Notes: a model not told the origin generated them from the sequence alone. Positions 1-9,084 are shown, counted from the stretch's first letter. The stretch is 64,000 bases of DNA from an uncultured Prevotella sp. (GCA_900770025.1 CAAGIW010000013.1:62001-126000); one strand, 5' to 3'. Made by a program: numbers and translations.

Positions 1-692
1 TTCATGAACAGACCGAAGAAATAGAAGAACAGGAACAGGAGCGCCAGACAGAAGAACACGATGCCCATGGACAGTACGGTGATGCCGAATCCGTGAGGGT
101 CTTCACGCTTCAGTTTCTCAATTTTTGATTCATTCTGTATAATCTGATTGGAAATGCCGGGTGTCACAGCATGTTCTTCTTTTACCTCCCAGCGTGTGTC
201 ACCATCGCAGATGCGACCGAATGATTGGTTCTCTGCCAATACAGGCACAGTGACAGAGTCGATGAGATCAACACCATTTCCGTTGTACAGCGCCACCCAT
301 ACAGGTTCGTCGGTGGGAATGGGAGTGGTGAGATGCAACGCTCCACGTGCAGGGAAACTGTTGCAGAAAAACACCAGATGTTGTCTGCCGTTCAGTGATG
401 TGCGTGGCTCTCCATTGGGGATGATGCTCATTTTCCTAATGCGTTCAGGTGCGCTGAGCGATGGATTGATAACCGAGCGGTCTGTAGTGATATACATCCC
501 CCTGATGTTGTAGGTGGTATGGGAGATGTTGGCAATCTCAATCCATGCACCACGGGTCCCGTATTCATCCTGTATGCCGGCAGTATTGCGTGTCATTATC
601 TCGTTCAACTTGATGCTCTTTTCCAATTGTCCGAACACCAATGCAGGCGAGACGACCAGCAATGCCCCTAACAGAAGTCCGAGTTTTTTCAT
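1..692 (-). CDS. OadG-like decarboxylase gamma subunit with lamin-tail domain (partial)
   Basis: The gene starts at 692 (ATGAAAAAACTC) and runs off the left edge, so only about 230 residues are visible. A signal peptide (MKKLGLLLGALLVVSPALVFGQ) is followed by a lamin-tail-type beta domain at about residues 25-165 (KLNEIMTRN, WIEIANIS). Next come a charged linker (KIEKLKRED) and one strong membrane helix at about 205-230 (FGITVLSMGIVFFCLALLFL), which resembles the helix of OadG, the small gamma subunit of sodium-pumping oxaloacetate/methylmalonyl-CoA decarboxylases. In the known family, gamma anchors and assembles the biotin-dependent membrane complex. The other subunits would lie to the left, outside the window. 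mutAB at 9.6 kb fits the same succinate-to-propionate route. The family call is good; the substrate is inferred. Confidence 0.8.
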   Translation of the reverse strand, partial: MKKLGLLLGALLVVSPALVFGQLEKSIKLNEIMTRNTAGIQDEYGTRGAWIEIANISHTTYNIRGMYITTDRSVINPSLSAPERIRKMSIIPNGEPRTSLNGRQHLVFFCNSFPARGALHLTTPIPTDEPVWVALYNGNGVDLIDSVTVPVLAENQSFGRICDGDTRWEVKEEHAVTPGISNQIIQNESKIEKLKREDPHGFGITVLSMGIVFFCLALLFLFFYFFGLFM

Positions 693-741
693 TGTAATTT
701 AGTTGATTATGATTATTAAGATGATGTGTCTTCAATGACGC

Positions 742-2433
742 TCAGATAGCACCGCATCCCAACAGGATGATAACCTGAGCGGTGAGGATGCGCAGGAACA
801 TGCTGAGAGGATATACGGTGGAATAGCCCACGGCAGGTGCTTCCTTGCTACACGACTGGTTGGCATAGGCCAATGCGGGTGGGTCAGTATAGGTTCCGGC
901 AAGCATACCCATGATGGTAAAGTAGTTGAACTTGAACTTGAGGCGTGCCAATGTGCCGATGATAAGGATAGGAATCACGGTGATGAGAAAACCAGTGCCC
1001 ACATATTTCAGTCCGTCGCCCTGCACCACTGTTTCCCAGAATCCTGCTCCGGCCTTGATTCCCACGCTTGCAAGGAACAACACTAAACCTATCTCGCGCA
1101 GCATCAGGTTGGCACTGGTGGTGGTGTAGGTCACGAGGTGTACCTTGTAGCCATAGCGGCCGATGAGGATGGCGATGATGAGCGGACCACCTGCGATACC
1201 AAGTTTCATGGGAACGGGCATTCCGGGAATAGTGAAAGGCAGGCTGCCGAAAATGATACCCATGATGATGCCGAGGAAAATGGTGGCAATGTTGGGAGCG
1301 TCCAAACGTTTGATAGAGTTTCCCAATACTTCAGACACGCGTGTAACGGCATCTTCGGGACCTACCACCATGATGCGGTCGCCCACCTGCAGTGCCAGGC
1401 TGCTGCTGGCAAAGAGGTCCATGCCCTGACGTGTGATGCGGGTCACGTTGACACCATATACAGAAGAGAAGTGCATCTGCCCCAAGGTCTTGCCATTGAT
1501 GGATGAGCGAGTCACCAAGATGCGCTTGGATACCAAAGGCATGTCTTGCTTCTCCCAATCTACCTTGATTTCCGGACCGATGAAAGCGATGATGGCTTCG
1601 GCATCTGCCTTGGCGCAAACCACGAAAATTTGGTCGCCCATTTCAAATACTGTGTTCCTGTTGGGGATGCTCACATGACCGTCGTGCAGGATGCGTGAGC
1701 AGACAAAGTCGCGGTTGAGAAAGTTGTGTATCTGCAGCAGAGTTTTGCCCGAGAGGTAAGAGTTGGTCACCTTCAGGTGCATCTGATGAGGCTTGATGTG
1801 TGCGTTTTCAGCTGACTGCAGTTCCAGTTCCTTCTCTTCATGATCGAGCTTGATTCTGCAGATATACCTGATGAGGATGGTGGCTCCGATGATGCCCACC
1901 ACTCCCAAGGGATAAGCACAGGCATATCCCGAGGCAATCTGCGGCAGGTTGCCGTCGGTGAATACGTTGCTGAGTGCCTCGTTGGCTGCACCCAAGCCCG
2001 GCGTGTTGGTCACGGCACCGTATAGTGTACCCACCATCATGGGAAGGTTGTAGGGATTGCTCGTGTCGAAAAACATGAAATAGCAGACAAACATGACTGC
2101 AATGTTCAGCAGAATGGCGCCTGCAGCAAGGAGATTGAGCGTGACGCCTCCCTTGCGGAAACTCTCGAAGAAACCAGGTCCTACCTGCATACCAATCATA
2201 AAGACGAACAGGATGAGACCGAAGTCTTGTACAAATGTCAGGATGTTGAGTGGCACCGACAGGCCTACGTGGCCAGCTAAAATGCCGGCAAACAGTACGA
2301 AAGTGACACCTAACGAGATGCCTCCGAACTTGATTTTACCCAGAAGCACACCAATGGCTATCACCATTGCATAAAGGAGCGCAATGTGAGCTACTGAATC
2401 AGTTGAAGTAAACAGATTTGTAAGCCATTCCAT
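742..2433 (-). CDS. Aspartate:alanine exchanger family (YidE/YbjL-type) transporter
   Basis: A polytopic inner-membrane protein of 563 residues. It has two hydrophobic halves (about 1-170 and 380-563) around a soluble middle carrying two TrkA-C (RCK C-terminal) modules, for example SYLSGKTLLQIHNFLNRDFV and RSSINGKTLGQMHFSSVYG. This duplicated permease/TrkA_C/TrkA_C/permease order is typical of the AAE family (TC 2.A.81). Characterised members exchange Asp for Ala or export dicarboxylates; the substrate here is unknown. The frame stays open upstream to 2505, but I chose ATG 2433 (MEWLTNLF) because a TAnnTTTG promoter element at 2463-2470 lies inside the longer reading. The gap to the OadG-like gene downstream is 49 nt with no clear promoter, so the two may be cotranscribed. 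Confidence 0.85.
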   Translation of the reverse strand: MEWLTNLFTSTDSVAHIALLYAMVIAIGVLLGKIKFGGISLGVTFVLFAGILAGHVGLSVPLNILTFVQDFGLILFVFMIGMQVGPGFFESFRKGGVTLNLLAAGAILLNIAVMFVCYFMFFDTSNPYNLPMMVGTLYGAVTNTPGLGAANEALSNVFTDGNLPQIASGYACAYPLGVVGIIGATILIRYICRIKLDHEEKELELQSAENAHIKPHQMHLKVTNSYLSGKTLLQIHNFLNRDFVCSRILHDGHVSIPNRNTVFEMGDQIFVVCAKADAEAIIAFIGPEIKVDWEKQDMPLVSKRILVTRSSINGKTLGQMHFSSVYGVNVTRITRQGMDLFASSSLALQVGDRIMVVGPEDAVTRVSEVLGNSIKRLDAPNIATIFLGIIMGIIFGSLPFTIPGMPVPMKLGIAGGPLIIAILIGRYGYKVHLVTYTTTSANLMLREIGLVLFLASVGIKAGAGFWETVVQGDGLKYVGTGFLITVIPILIIGTLARLKFKFNYFTIMGMLAGTYTDPPALAYANQSCSKEAPAVGYSTVYPLSMFLRILTAQVIILLGCGAI

Positions 2434-2462
2434 AATTAAATCAGGTATTTTGAAAAGCAGTG

Positions 2463-2470
2463 CAAAGGTA
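2463..2470 (-). promoter_or_regulatory. Promoter -7 element for the AAE transporter
   Basis: TACCTTTG on the minus strand matches the Bacteroidota -7 consensus TAnnTTTG, 30 nt upstream of the chosen start at 2433. No TTG was found at the ideal 19-21 nt spacing. Confidence 0.5.
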
Positions 2471-2549
2471 TGTAAAATATTGCGCAAAAAATAAGGTATG
2501 TGCAATAATTTTTCGGCTTGCTAACCATTTTTTAAGATTTTTACGTTTT

Positions 2550-2595
2550 TATCTTTGCATACTTTTCACCATATAATCTAAATGTGCTACCTTTG
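2550..2595 (+). promoter_or_regulatory. Two candidate promoter -7 elements for the DUF389 gene
   Basis: TATCTTTG at 2550-2557 and TACCTTTG at 2588-2595 both match TAnnTTTG on the plus strand and face the DUF389 gene. The second lies inside the longest possible reading frame, which argues for the downstream start. Neither has a well-spaced TTG. Confidence 0.45.
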
Positions 2596-2680
2596 CAGAG
2601 GAATGGCGGTGCACTGCCATGCCGGGATATGGCTTATGCCTTTTTCGATTGTATGTCCCTTCAAACAGAAAGGAATGACT

Positions 2681-4033
2681 ATGGAATCACACTTGCAAAC
2701 CATCAAGACCATCCTAAAAGGATATTTCAATGTGCTTCCTGACAAGGAAAACGAGAGTGAAATCATCGCCTCTATCAGCAAGGGCGTGAGTTTTTACGGT
2801 GCCAATCTGTGGGTGCTTATCTTTGCCATCTTCATAGCTTCACTGGGCTTGAACGTCAATTCCACAGCCGTGATTATCGGTGCCATGCTCATCTCTCCGC
2901 TGATGGGACCCATCATTGGCATGGGGTTGGCAATAGGCATCAACGATATTGAATTGCTGCGCAGGGCAATGAAGAACTATCTGGTGGCTACGGTTATCAG
3001 CGTGATTACCGCTACCTTCTATTTCCTGATTACCCCATTGGATGAAGCGCAATCGGAATTGCTGGCCAGAACATCGCCCACGCTCTACGACGTGCTGATT
3101 GCTTTCTTTGGTGGTATGGCCGGTATTGTGGCTATCTGCACCAAAGGAAAGGGTAATGTGATACCCGGTGTGGCGATAGCCACCGCCTTGATGCCTCCCC
3201 TTTGTACCGCTGGCTATGGGTTGGCCATGGGCAATCTCTACTATTTCTTTGGTGCCTTTTACCTGTTTTTTATCAATACTGTGTTCATCTGTCTTGCCAC
3301 TTTCGTAGGAGTGCGTATGCTGAAGTTCTCTAAGGTGAAATATGAGCGGCAGGAAAACTTCAAAAAAGTGCGTAAAATCATTGTGGGCATTGTATTGGTG
3401 ACTATGTTGCCGGCCACTTTCCTTACGGTCAACATCATCAAAGAGAGCCTTTTCAACAGTGCACTCAGCAAGTTTGTGAAGCAGGAGATGAGTTTCCCAG
3501 GCACGCAGATTATATCCACCACAGCCGACAAAAACACCAAAACCATCCGTTTGGTGGCTGTGGGCAAAGAGATTACTGATCACGATATGAATGTGGCGCG
3601 CAACAGAATGACACAGTATGGACTGAAGGCATACGAACTGAATGTAATCCAGGGAACTCAGTCAGACAGCTTGCTGAGGCTCGGCAAGCAACTGGCAAGT
3701 AAGGTGCAGAAGGATGAGGGCTATGCCGACAGAATACTGGAACAATCGAAAGCCATCTATCGACTGGAGCAACAGTTGGATGGTTTTGAACGCTATCTCA
3801 CCTTGTCGGGTGATGTGCGAGACGAACTGAAGGTGCTGTTCCCTGCGGTAGAGAGTGTGGCTCTGGCAAAGACCTCGGAGGCGAAGGTAGATACCGCGGT
3901 GAGCATACAACGTGTGGTGGCGATAGTGTCATTGCGGAGGAACACGCCTGCCAAATCCTTTGACAAGGCACGCTTCTCCAAATGGGTGTCGGCTCGCGTG
4001 AAGACAGATTCCGTAAAGGTGATAGTGGAATGA
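2681..4033 (+). CDS. DUF389 family membrane protein
   Basis: A protein of 450 residues with a hydrophobic core of several membrane segments at about 40-260. Conserved-looking glycine/proline-rich stretches are STAVIIGAMLISPLMGPIIG and GVAIATALMPPLCTAGYGLA, which match the DUF389 (TIGR00341-type) family. The C-terminal ~180 residues are soluble and charged. The function of the family is not known. The frame opens at 2582, but ATG 2681 is preceded by AAGGA at 6-nt spacing and the upstream part is cysteine-rich and unlike the family, so 2681 is preferred (ATG 2675 is also possible). It diverges from the AAE transporter. Confidence 0.8.
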   Translation: MESHLQTIKTILKGYFNVLPDKENESEIIASISKGVSFYGANLWVLIFAIFIASLGLNVNSTAVIIGAMLISPLMGPIIGMGLAIGINDIELLRRAMKNYLVATVISVITATFYFLITPLDEAQSELLARTSPTLYDVLIAFFGGMAGIVAICTKGKGNVIPGVAIATALMPPLCTAGYGLAMGNLYYFFGAFYLFFINTVFICLATFVGVRMLKFSKVKYERQENFKKVRKIIVGIVLVTMLPATFLTVNIIKESLFNSALSKFVKQEMSFPGTQIISTTADKNTKTIRLVAVGKEITDHDMNVARNRMTQYGLKAYELNVIQGTQSDSLLRLGKQLASKVQKDEGYADRILEQSKAIYRLEQQLDGFERYLTLSGDVRDELKVLFPAVESVALAKTSEAKVDTAVSIQRVVAIVSLRRNTPAKSFDKARFSKWVSARVKTDSVKVIVE

Positions 4034-4089
4034 CAGAGGACTGTGAAAATAGAATACCAATAGAAGGCTATTAGAACAAATATACAACG

Positions 4090-6318
4090 ATGAAACAACA
4101 TTTTTTCTTGTGCAAGGCACTTATCCTGATATGTTCAATGGTAATGACTACCGCAACAGACTTGATGGCAGGCAAGAAACTTAACCTGAAGTCCATCACA
4201 TCACGCCAGTTTGCCGCCAAATACATGGCCGCAGTGAAACCCATGAGCGATGGAACCACCTATTCGTGCATCAGTGAAGACAGTAAGCGGATAGAGGTAT
4301 ATTCGTTCAAGAACGGGAAGAAGGTTTCCACCCTTTTTGATGCGGCGACTGTGAGAGGGGCAAAAATAGAGAGGGTAGAGGGCTACCAACTCTCGCCCGA
4401 TGGAAACAATGTGCTGATACAAACAGACACCAAACCCATTTACAGGCGTTCGTTCACCGCACAATACTATATATATAATGTGAGGAACAACAAGATGGTG
4501 CCCTTGTCGGAAGGTGGCGCACAGCAGATGCCTCTCTTCTCTCCCGATGGACAGCAGATTGCTTTTGTGCGCAACAATAACCTGTTTTTGGTGAAATTGC
4601 TGTACGATAATGCGGAAAGCCAGATAACCAAGGATGGCAAACGCAATGAAATAATCAACGGATTGCCTGACTGGGTGTATGAAGAAGAGTTTGCTACCAA
4701 TCGCAGTTTTGTGTTCACGGCAGACAGCAAGCAGATATGCTGGATACGCTACGATGAAAGCAAGGTAAAGGAATATTCCTTTGCTTTGTACAAGGGAAGT
4801 CACCCCACGGAAGAAGAGTTTGCCGATTATCCCGGCTCCTATACCTACAAATATCCCATTGCAGGCGAAGTAAATTCACAGGTTTCCGTGTATAGCTTCG
4901 ACATCAAGTCGCGTCAGACACGCAAGTTGCAAGTTCCTGTGGAGGCCGACGGATATATCCCGCGCCTTATGATGACTGCCGATGCCACCAAAGTGGCTGT
5001 GTTTACGTTGAACCGTCATCAGGATGAACTGTCTGTCTATATGGTCAATCCTCTATCCACAGTGGCGCAAATGGTGCTGCAGGAAAAGTCAGATAAATAT
5101 ATCCGCTTTGAGTCAATAGATGGAATCAGTCTGACCGACAGGCATATCCTTTTGCCCAGCGATCGGGACGGCTACAACCATTTGTATCTTTACACTTTGG
5201 GCGGACGATTGGAAAGACAGATTACCAAAGGAAACTTCGAGGTAACGGATGTATATGGCTATGATGAGGCAACGGGCAGAACCTATTTTGCTTCCAATGC
5301 TTTGGGCGCACAGGAAAAACAAGTGTATTGTGCAGAGGCCAACGGAAAAATTACGGCATTGGCAGGAACCCGTGGCACCAACAATGCCATCTTCAGCAGC
5401 GACTACCAATATTTTCTGAATCGCTGGAGCGACCTTGAACATCCCGACGTATATACCCTGAATGGTGGCAACGGCAAAGTGTTGGCCACACTGATTGACA
5501 ACAAGGAACTGAAAGACAAGATGGCACAGTATGACCTGGGACGTCGGGAGATGTTCTCGTTCACTACCTCAGAAGGCATCCAACTGAACGGATGGATGGT
5601 GAAACCCAAGAACTTCGACCCGTCACGGCGGTATCCTGTTATCATGTACCAATATGGCGGTCCAGGCAGTCAGCAGGTTCTCAACCAGTGGAACATCGGC
5701 ATGTGTGGTCAGGGTGCCATTTTGGAGCAATTGCTGGTGCAAGAGGGCTATTTGGTGGTGTGTGTTGATAACAGGGGTACTGGCGGCAGAGGGGCGCAGT
5801 TTGAAAAATGCACCTATCTGCGATTAGGCGAATTAGAGTCGAAAGACCAAGTGGAAACAGCCTTGTGGCTTGGCAAACAGACGTATGTGGACAAGAATAG
5901 AATAGGAATTTGGGGATGGAGCTATGGAGGATGGAACACCTTGATGAGCATGAGCGAGGGAAGAGCTGTGTTCTGCGCCGGTGTAGCTGTGGCACCTCCC
6001 ACCAACTGGAGATATTACGACACCGTATATACTGAGCGTTATATGCGCACTCCGAAAGAGAACCCTTCCGGCTATGATGAGGTGAACCCCATTGCCCGTG
6101 CATCCAAGTTGAGTGGAGCATTGCTCATCTGTCATGGTTTGGCCGATGACAACGTGCATTTCCGCAACACAGTGGAGTATGCTGAGGCGCTGGTGCAGGC
6201 CGATAAAGACTTCTATGAAGTGGTGTATGCCAACCGAAACCACGGCATTGCAGGAGGCAATACGCGCAACCATCTGTTCCGTCAGATACTCCGCTTCTTT
6301 AACTCGCAGATGAAGTGA
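4090..6318 (+). CDS. Dipeptidyl peptidase IV (S9 family serine peptidase)
   Basis: A protein of 742 residues with a signal peptide, an eight-bladed beta-propeller region (about 60-480) and a C-terminal alpha/beta hydrolase domain. The DPPIV motif DWVYEEEF is at 194-201; its Glu pair binds the free N-terminus of the substrate. The nucleophile is in GWSYGG (Ser611), the acid in HGLADDNVHF (Asp686/687) and the base in NHGIAGG (His718). The enzyme removes X-Pro or X-Ala dipeptides in the periplasm and serves peptide use in Bacteroidales. It lies 56 nt after the DUF389 gene in the same direction; no clear promoter of its own was seen. Confidence 0.95.
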   Translation: MKQHFFLCKALILICSMVMTTATDLMAGKKLNLKSITSRQFAAKYMAAVKPMSDGTTYSCISEDSKRIEVYSFKNGKKVSTLFDAATVRGAKIERVEGYQLSPDGNNVLIQTDTKPIYRRSFTAQYYIYNVRNNKMVPLSEGGAQQMPLFSPDGQQIAFVRNNNLFLVKLLYDNAESQITKDGKRNEIINGLPDWVYEEEFATNRSFVFTADSKQICWIRYDESKVKEYSFALYKGSHPTEEEFADYPGSYTYKYPIAGEVNSQVSVYSFDIKSRQTRKLQVPVEADGYIPRLMMTADATKVAVFTLNRHQDELSVYMVNPLSTVAQMVLQEKSDKYIRFESIDGISLTDRHILLPSDRDGYNHLYLYTLGGRLERQITKGNFEVTDVYGYDEATGRTYFASNALGAQEKQVYCAEANGKITALAGTRGTNNAIFSSDYQYFLNRWSDLEHPDVYTLNGGNGKVLATLIDNKELKDKMAQYDLGRREMFSFTTSEGIQLNGWMVKPKNFDPSRRYPVIMYQYGGPGSQQVLNQWNIGMCGQGAILEQLLVQEGYLVVCVDNRGTGGRGAQFEKCTYLRLGELESKDQVETALWLGKQTYVDKNRIGIWGWSYGGWNTLMSMSEGRAVFCAGVAVAPPTNWRYYDTVYTERYMRTPKENPSGYDEVNPIARASKLSGALLICHGLADDNVHFRNTVEYAEALVQADKDFYEVVYANRNHGIAGGNTRNHLFRQILRFFNSQMK

Positions 6319-6394
6319 TAGCGAAAACTGTGGCGTTGTGTAATGTCCACGGCGACGGACAAGGCATGAAACTAATTAAACTAAAGATAGATTG

Positions 6395-8704
6395 ATGAAA
6401 AGAATCGCATTCAGTATGATGGTACTTCTGCTGGCAATGGTCTTGCCTGTGGAAGCCAAGAAGAAAACTACACGTGTGCAACCACTGCCTACTCCTATGG
6501 AAGTGGTGGAGAAAGTGAACAATTACTGGCAGGCAAACCATGCCCCCGAGGTGAATGCCTTTTGGGACAATGCAGCGTACTTTACAGGCAACATGGAGGC
6601 ATACCGACTCACAGGAAAGGCCAAATGGATAGAGTATGCCGACAAGTGGGCACGACACAACAAATGGAGCGGAGCCACGGAACCCGATGCTACCAAGTGG
6701 AAATACAAGACGTATGGAGAGGGGCAACAGCATGTGCTGTTCGGTGATTGGCAGGTTTGTTTTCAGACATACTTAGACATGTATATGATGAATCCCGATG
6801 CCTACAAGATTGCACGCACCAAGGAGGTGATGGACAGGGAGTGCTGTATGGCAGAAACTGATTTCTGGTGGTGGGCAGACGGCTTGTATATGGCAATGCC
6901 TGTGCTCAGCAAACTGTATAAAGTCACGGGTGATGCGAAGTATTTAGACAAACTGTATGCCAACTTTGTGTATGCTGATAACCTGATGTTCGACAAAGAT
7001 GAACATCTGTACTATCGTGACGGCAAGTATGTATATCCCGCACATAAGACGGATGCAGGGAAAAAAGACTTCTGGGCACGTGGAGACGGTTGGGTGATAG
7101 CTGCCTTGGCAAAGGTGCTCAACGATATGCCTGCATCCTACAAGTACCGCAGCTTCTTTGAACAGCGCTTCAAGCAGTTGGCTGCTGCTGTGGCAAAATG
7201 CCAGCAACCCGAGGGCTACTGGACACGCTCCATGCTGGATGCTGCACAGGCAGAGGGCAGGGAAACGAGTGGCACTGCATTCTTTGCCTATGGCTTGATG
7301 TGGGGCGTGAATCACGGCTTGCTCGACAAGGCAACTTATGGCGGTGTGATTGACAACGCATGGAAATATCTTTCCACGGTGGCTCTGCAGGCAGACGGCA
7401 GTGTGGGCTATGTGCAACCCATCGGTGAGAAGGCCGTGAAGGGACAAACACTGACCGCTTCCAATACCTCTGCTTTCGGTGTGGGCGCATTCTTGTTGGC
7501 TGCCTGCGAAAAAGTGAGATATGATGACAACTCTGTACAGCCAGCCGACAATAAGGCATTTCCGCTGACTTTGACCAATCCGCAGAACGAAGTGCTGAGT
7601 CAGGTGGTGGAACTCAATGCCGCACAGGTATATGCCAAACTGGGCATCAGCGGCGGCCGACAGTTTGTGGTGGTGAATGCTGCCGGTCAGCAGGTGCCTT
7701 ATCAGATTACATACGATGGCAAAATACTTGTAGAGGCTACGGTGCGTCCGCAGGGAAAGGCTGTGCTCACCTTTATGAAAGGTGTGCCGGGCGATTTCAA
7801 GAACACCTGTTACGGCAGAATGTATCCCGAACGTGTGGATGACATTGCATGGGAAAACGATAGGGGAGCCTATCGCTGCTATGGTCCTGCCCTGCAGCGT
7901 TCGGGCGAAAAGGCCTTTGGCAATGACGTGTGGCTCAAGAATACTCCCGAATTAGTGGTGGAGAAACGCTACTATGTGGAGGATATCAATAAACCCGTGA
8001 TAGCTGCCCTGAAAAAGACCAATCCTGCAGTAGCAGACTCATTGAACATGCTGACCAGCTATCATTTCGACCAGGGAGACGGACTTGACTGCTATAAGGT
8101 GGGGCCAACTTTGGGATGCGGCACGCCGGCACTGATGGATGGCGACAACCTCATCTTTCCCTATTGCTACAAGGAATATGAACTGCTTGACAACGGTCCG
8201 TTGCGTTTCTCGGTGGCATTGACCTATCATCCCACCACATACAAGCAGGATACCCAAGTGGTGGAGCACAGAATCCTCAGTCTTGACAAGGGTTCTAACT
8301 TCAACAAGATGACGGTGTGGTACGAGGGACTGACCCAACCGGCGCAGGTGGCGTCTGGCGTAGTGGTGCATTCAGAAGATACCAAAAGCGTGGTGTTGGG
8401 CAAAAAATATGTGAACTACGCCGATCCAACGGACAATCCAGAGAAGCAGAACTTCAGAATTTTCGTTGCCGCTCTGTTCCCCCAAGGAGTGGATGCCACA
8501 CGGTATGTGCCTTTTGAAAAGCCTTTCAATGGCAATGCAGGTCATGCCTTGGGTATTATCAACAACTACCAAAACGGAACGAAATTCACTTACTACTTCG
8601 GTTCTGCGTGGAGCAAATACGACTGTCGCTCGCAGCAGGAATGGCAGTGCCGCATTGACTCTTATCTCCGATCTCTTTCCTATCCTTTGGAAATCCGTTT
8701 CTGA
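6395..8704 (+). CDS. Secreted GH105-type unsaturated uronyl hydrolase with C-terminal DUF4861
   Basis: A protein of 769 residues with a signal peptide (MKRIAFSMMVLLLAMVLPVEA). An (alpha/alpha)6 glycoside hydrolase 88/105 domain spans about 30-375. Family-like active-site stretches are WWWADGLYMAMP (Asp162) and WARGDGWVIAAL (Asp231, where many relatives have Asn). The rest (about 385-769) resembles DUF4861, a domain found in pectin-degradation loci. GH105 enzymes remove the 4,5-unsaturated uronic acid left by polysaccharide lyases, mainly on rhamnogalacturonan. No SusC/SusD genes are near. A TTG three bases upstream is in frame, but ATG 6395 is chosen. A strong hairpin follows at 8776. Confidence 0.85.
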   Translation: MKRIAFSMMVLLLAMVLPVEAKKKTTRVQPLPTPMEVVEKVNNYWQANHAPEVNAFWDNAAYFTGNMEAYRLTGKAKWIEYADKWARHNKWSGATEPDATKWKYKTYGEGQQHVLFGDWQVCFQTYLDMYMMNPDAYKIARTKEVMDRECCMAETDFWWWADGLYMAMPVLSKLYKVTGDAKYLDKLYANFVYADNLMFDKDEHLYYRDGKYVYPAHKTDAGKKDFWARGDGWVIAALAKVLNDMPASYKYRSFFEQRFKQLAAAVAKCQQPEGYWTRSMLDAAQAEGRETSGTAFFAYGLMWGVNHGLLDKATYGGVIDNAWKYLSTVALQADGSVGYVQPIGEKAVKGQTLTASNTSAFGVGAFLLAACEKVRYDDNSVQPADNKAFPLTLTNPQNEVLSQVVELNAAQVYAKLGISGGRQFVVVNAAGQQVPYQITYDGKILVEATVRPQGKAVLTFMKGVPGDFKNTCYGRMYPERVDDIAWENDRGAYRCYGPALQRSGEKAFGNDVWLKNTPELVVEKRYYVEDINKPVIAALKKTNPAVADSLNMLTSYHFDQGDGLDCYKVGPTLGCGTPALMDGDNLIFPYCYKEYELLDNGPLRFSVALTYHPTTYKQDTQVVEHRILSLDKGSNFNKMTVWYEGLTQPAQVASGVVVHSEDTKSVVLGKKYVNYADPTDNPEKQNFRIFVAALFPQGVDATRYVPFEKPFNGNAGHALGIINNYQNGTKFTYYFGSAWSKYDCRSQQEWQCRIDSYLRSLSYPLEIRF

Positions 8705-8775
8705 TTGTGAGGTAAGTGCAATGGCAGCCTTTGCCTGTCGATGTTCTTATCAAGCGGCTCAAAGCATCGCACCCT

Positions 8776-8822
8776 AAACCGTGCTCTCTCCCCACTTCGG
8801 GGAGGGGGCACGGTTTGTTTTG
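8776..8822 (+). terminator. Strong hairpin after the GH105 gene
   Basis: Two 18-nt arms at 8776-8793 and 8799-8816 pair fully as RNA, with two G:U pairs, around the loop ACTTC. GTTTTG follows. It sits 72 nt after the stop codon and probably ends that transcript. Its core (CTCTCCCC/GGGGAGGG) resembles the GC hairpins of the dispersed repeats elsewhere in the window. Confidence 0.6.
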
Positions 8823-8871
8823 AAAGGGACTGAGGCCCCCTTTGAGTGGCGGAGTGAGGAAAAACAAACCG
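8811..8871. repeat. Nested inverted repeat overlapping the hairpin
   Basis: CGGTTTGTTTT at 8811-8821 is perfectly complementary to AAAACAAACCG at 8861-8871. A smaller pair AAAGGG/CCCTTT (8823-8828 and 8837-8842) lies in the loop. The left arm is shared with the preceding hairpin, so the two structures exclude each other in RNA. Confidence 0.5.
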
Positions 8872-8888
8872 TTAAACCCAAATCGGCC

Positions 8889-8922
8889 ATTAGCAGTTAT
8901 GATGATAACTGCTAATATTTTT
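8889..8922 (+). terminator. Perfect 12-bp hairpin with short T tract
   Basis: ATTAGCAGTTAT (8889-8900), loop GATG, then its exact complement at 8905-8916, followed by ATTTTTG. It has the form of an intrinsic terminator, and its left arm overlaps the left terminal repeat of the MITE-like element. Confidence 0.45.
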
Positions 8923-9004
8923 GAACAGATGTCTTTACGTTTTGAAGGAGCAATGGGGTTCCATTGTAACTGATAAACGGAAAGACAGATGACAAAAAGA
9001 ACCA

Positions 9005-9084
9005 TTTCGTTAAGCCAAATGATCAGAGCCAAGTGTGCTTGAGCTATGCCATGGCGAGAAATGGTCGGATTTATTCCAAAGTAT
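9005..9084 (-). repeat. 80-bp dispersed repeat, copy A
   Basis: This stretch aligns without gaps, at roughly 80% identity by eye, to 49800-49879. Shared blocks include TTTCGTTAAGCCA and TGCCATGGCGAGAAA. Both copies can form a small hairpin around CAAG/CTTG. Translation on the minus strand gives similar short peptides in both (SRHG, AQA, IWLNE), but neither is part of a complete gene. Confidence 0.6.

Noticed and set aside
2582..2680. Longer N-terminus for the DUF389 protein
   Set aside because: The extension contains a promoter-like element, is cysteine-rich and lacks family similarity; a ribosome-binding site precedes ATG 2681.
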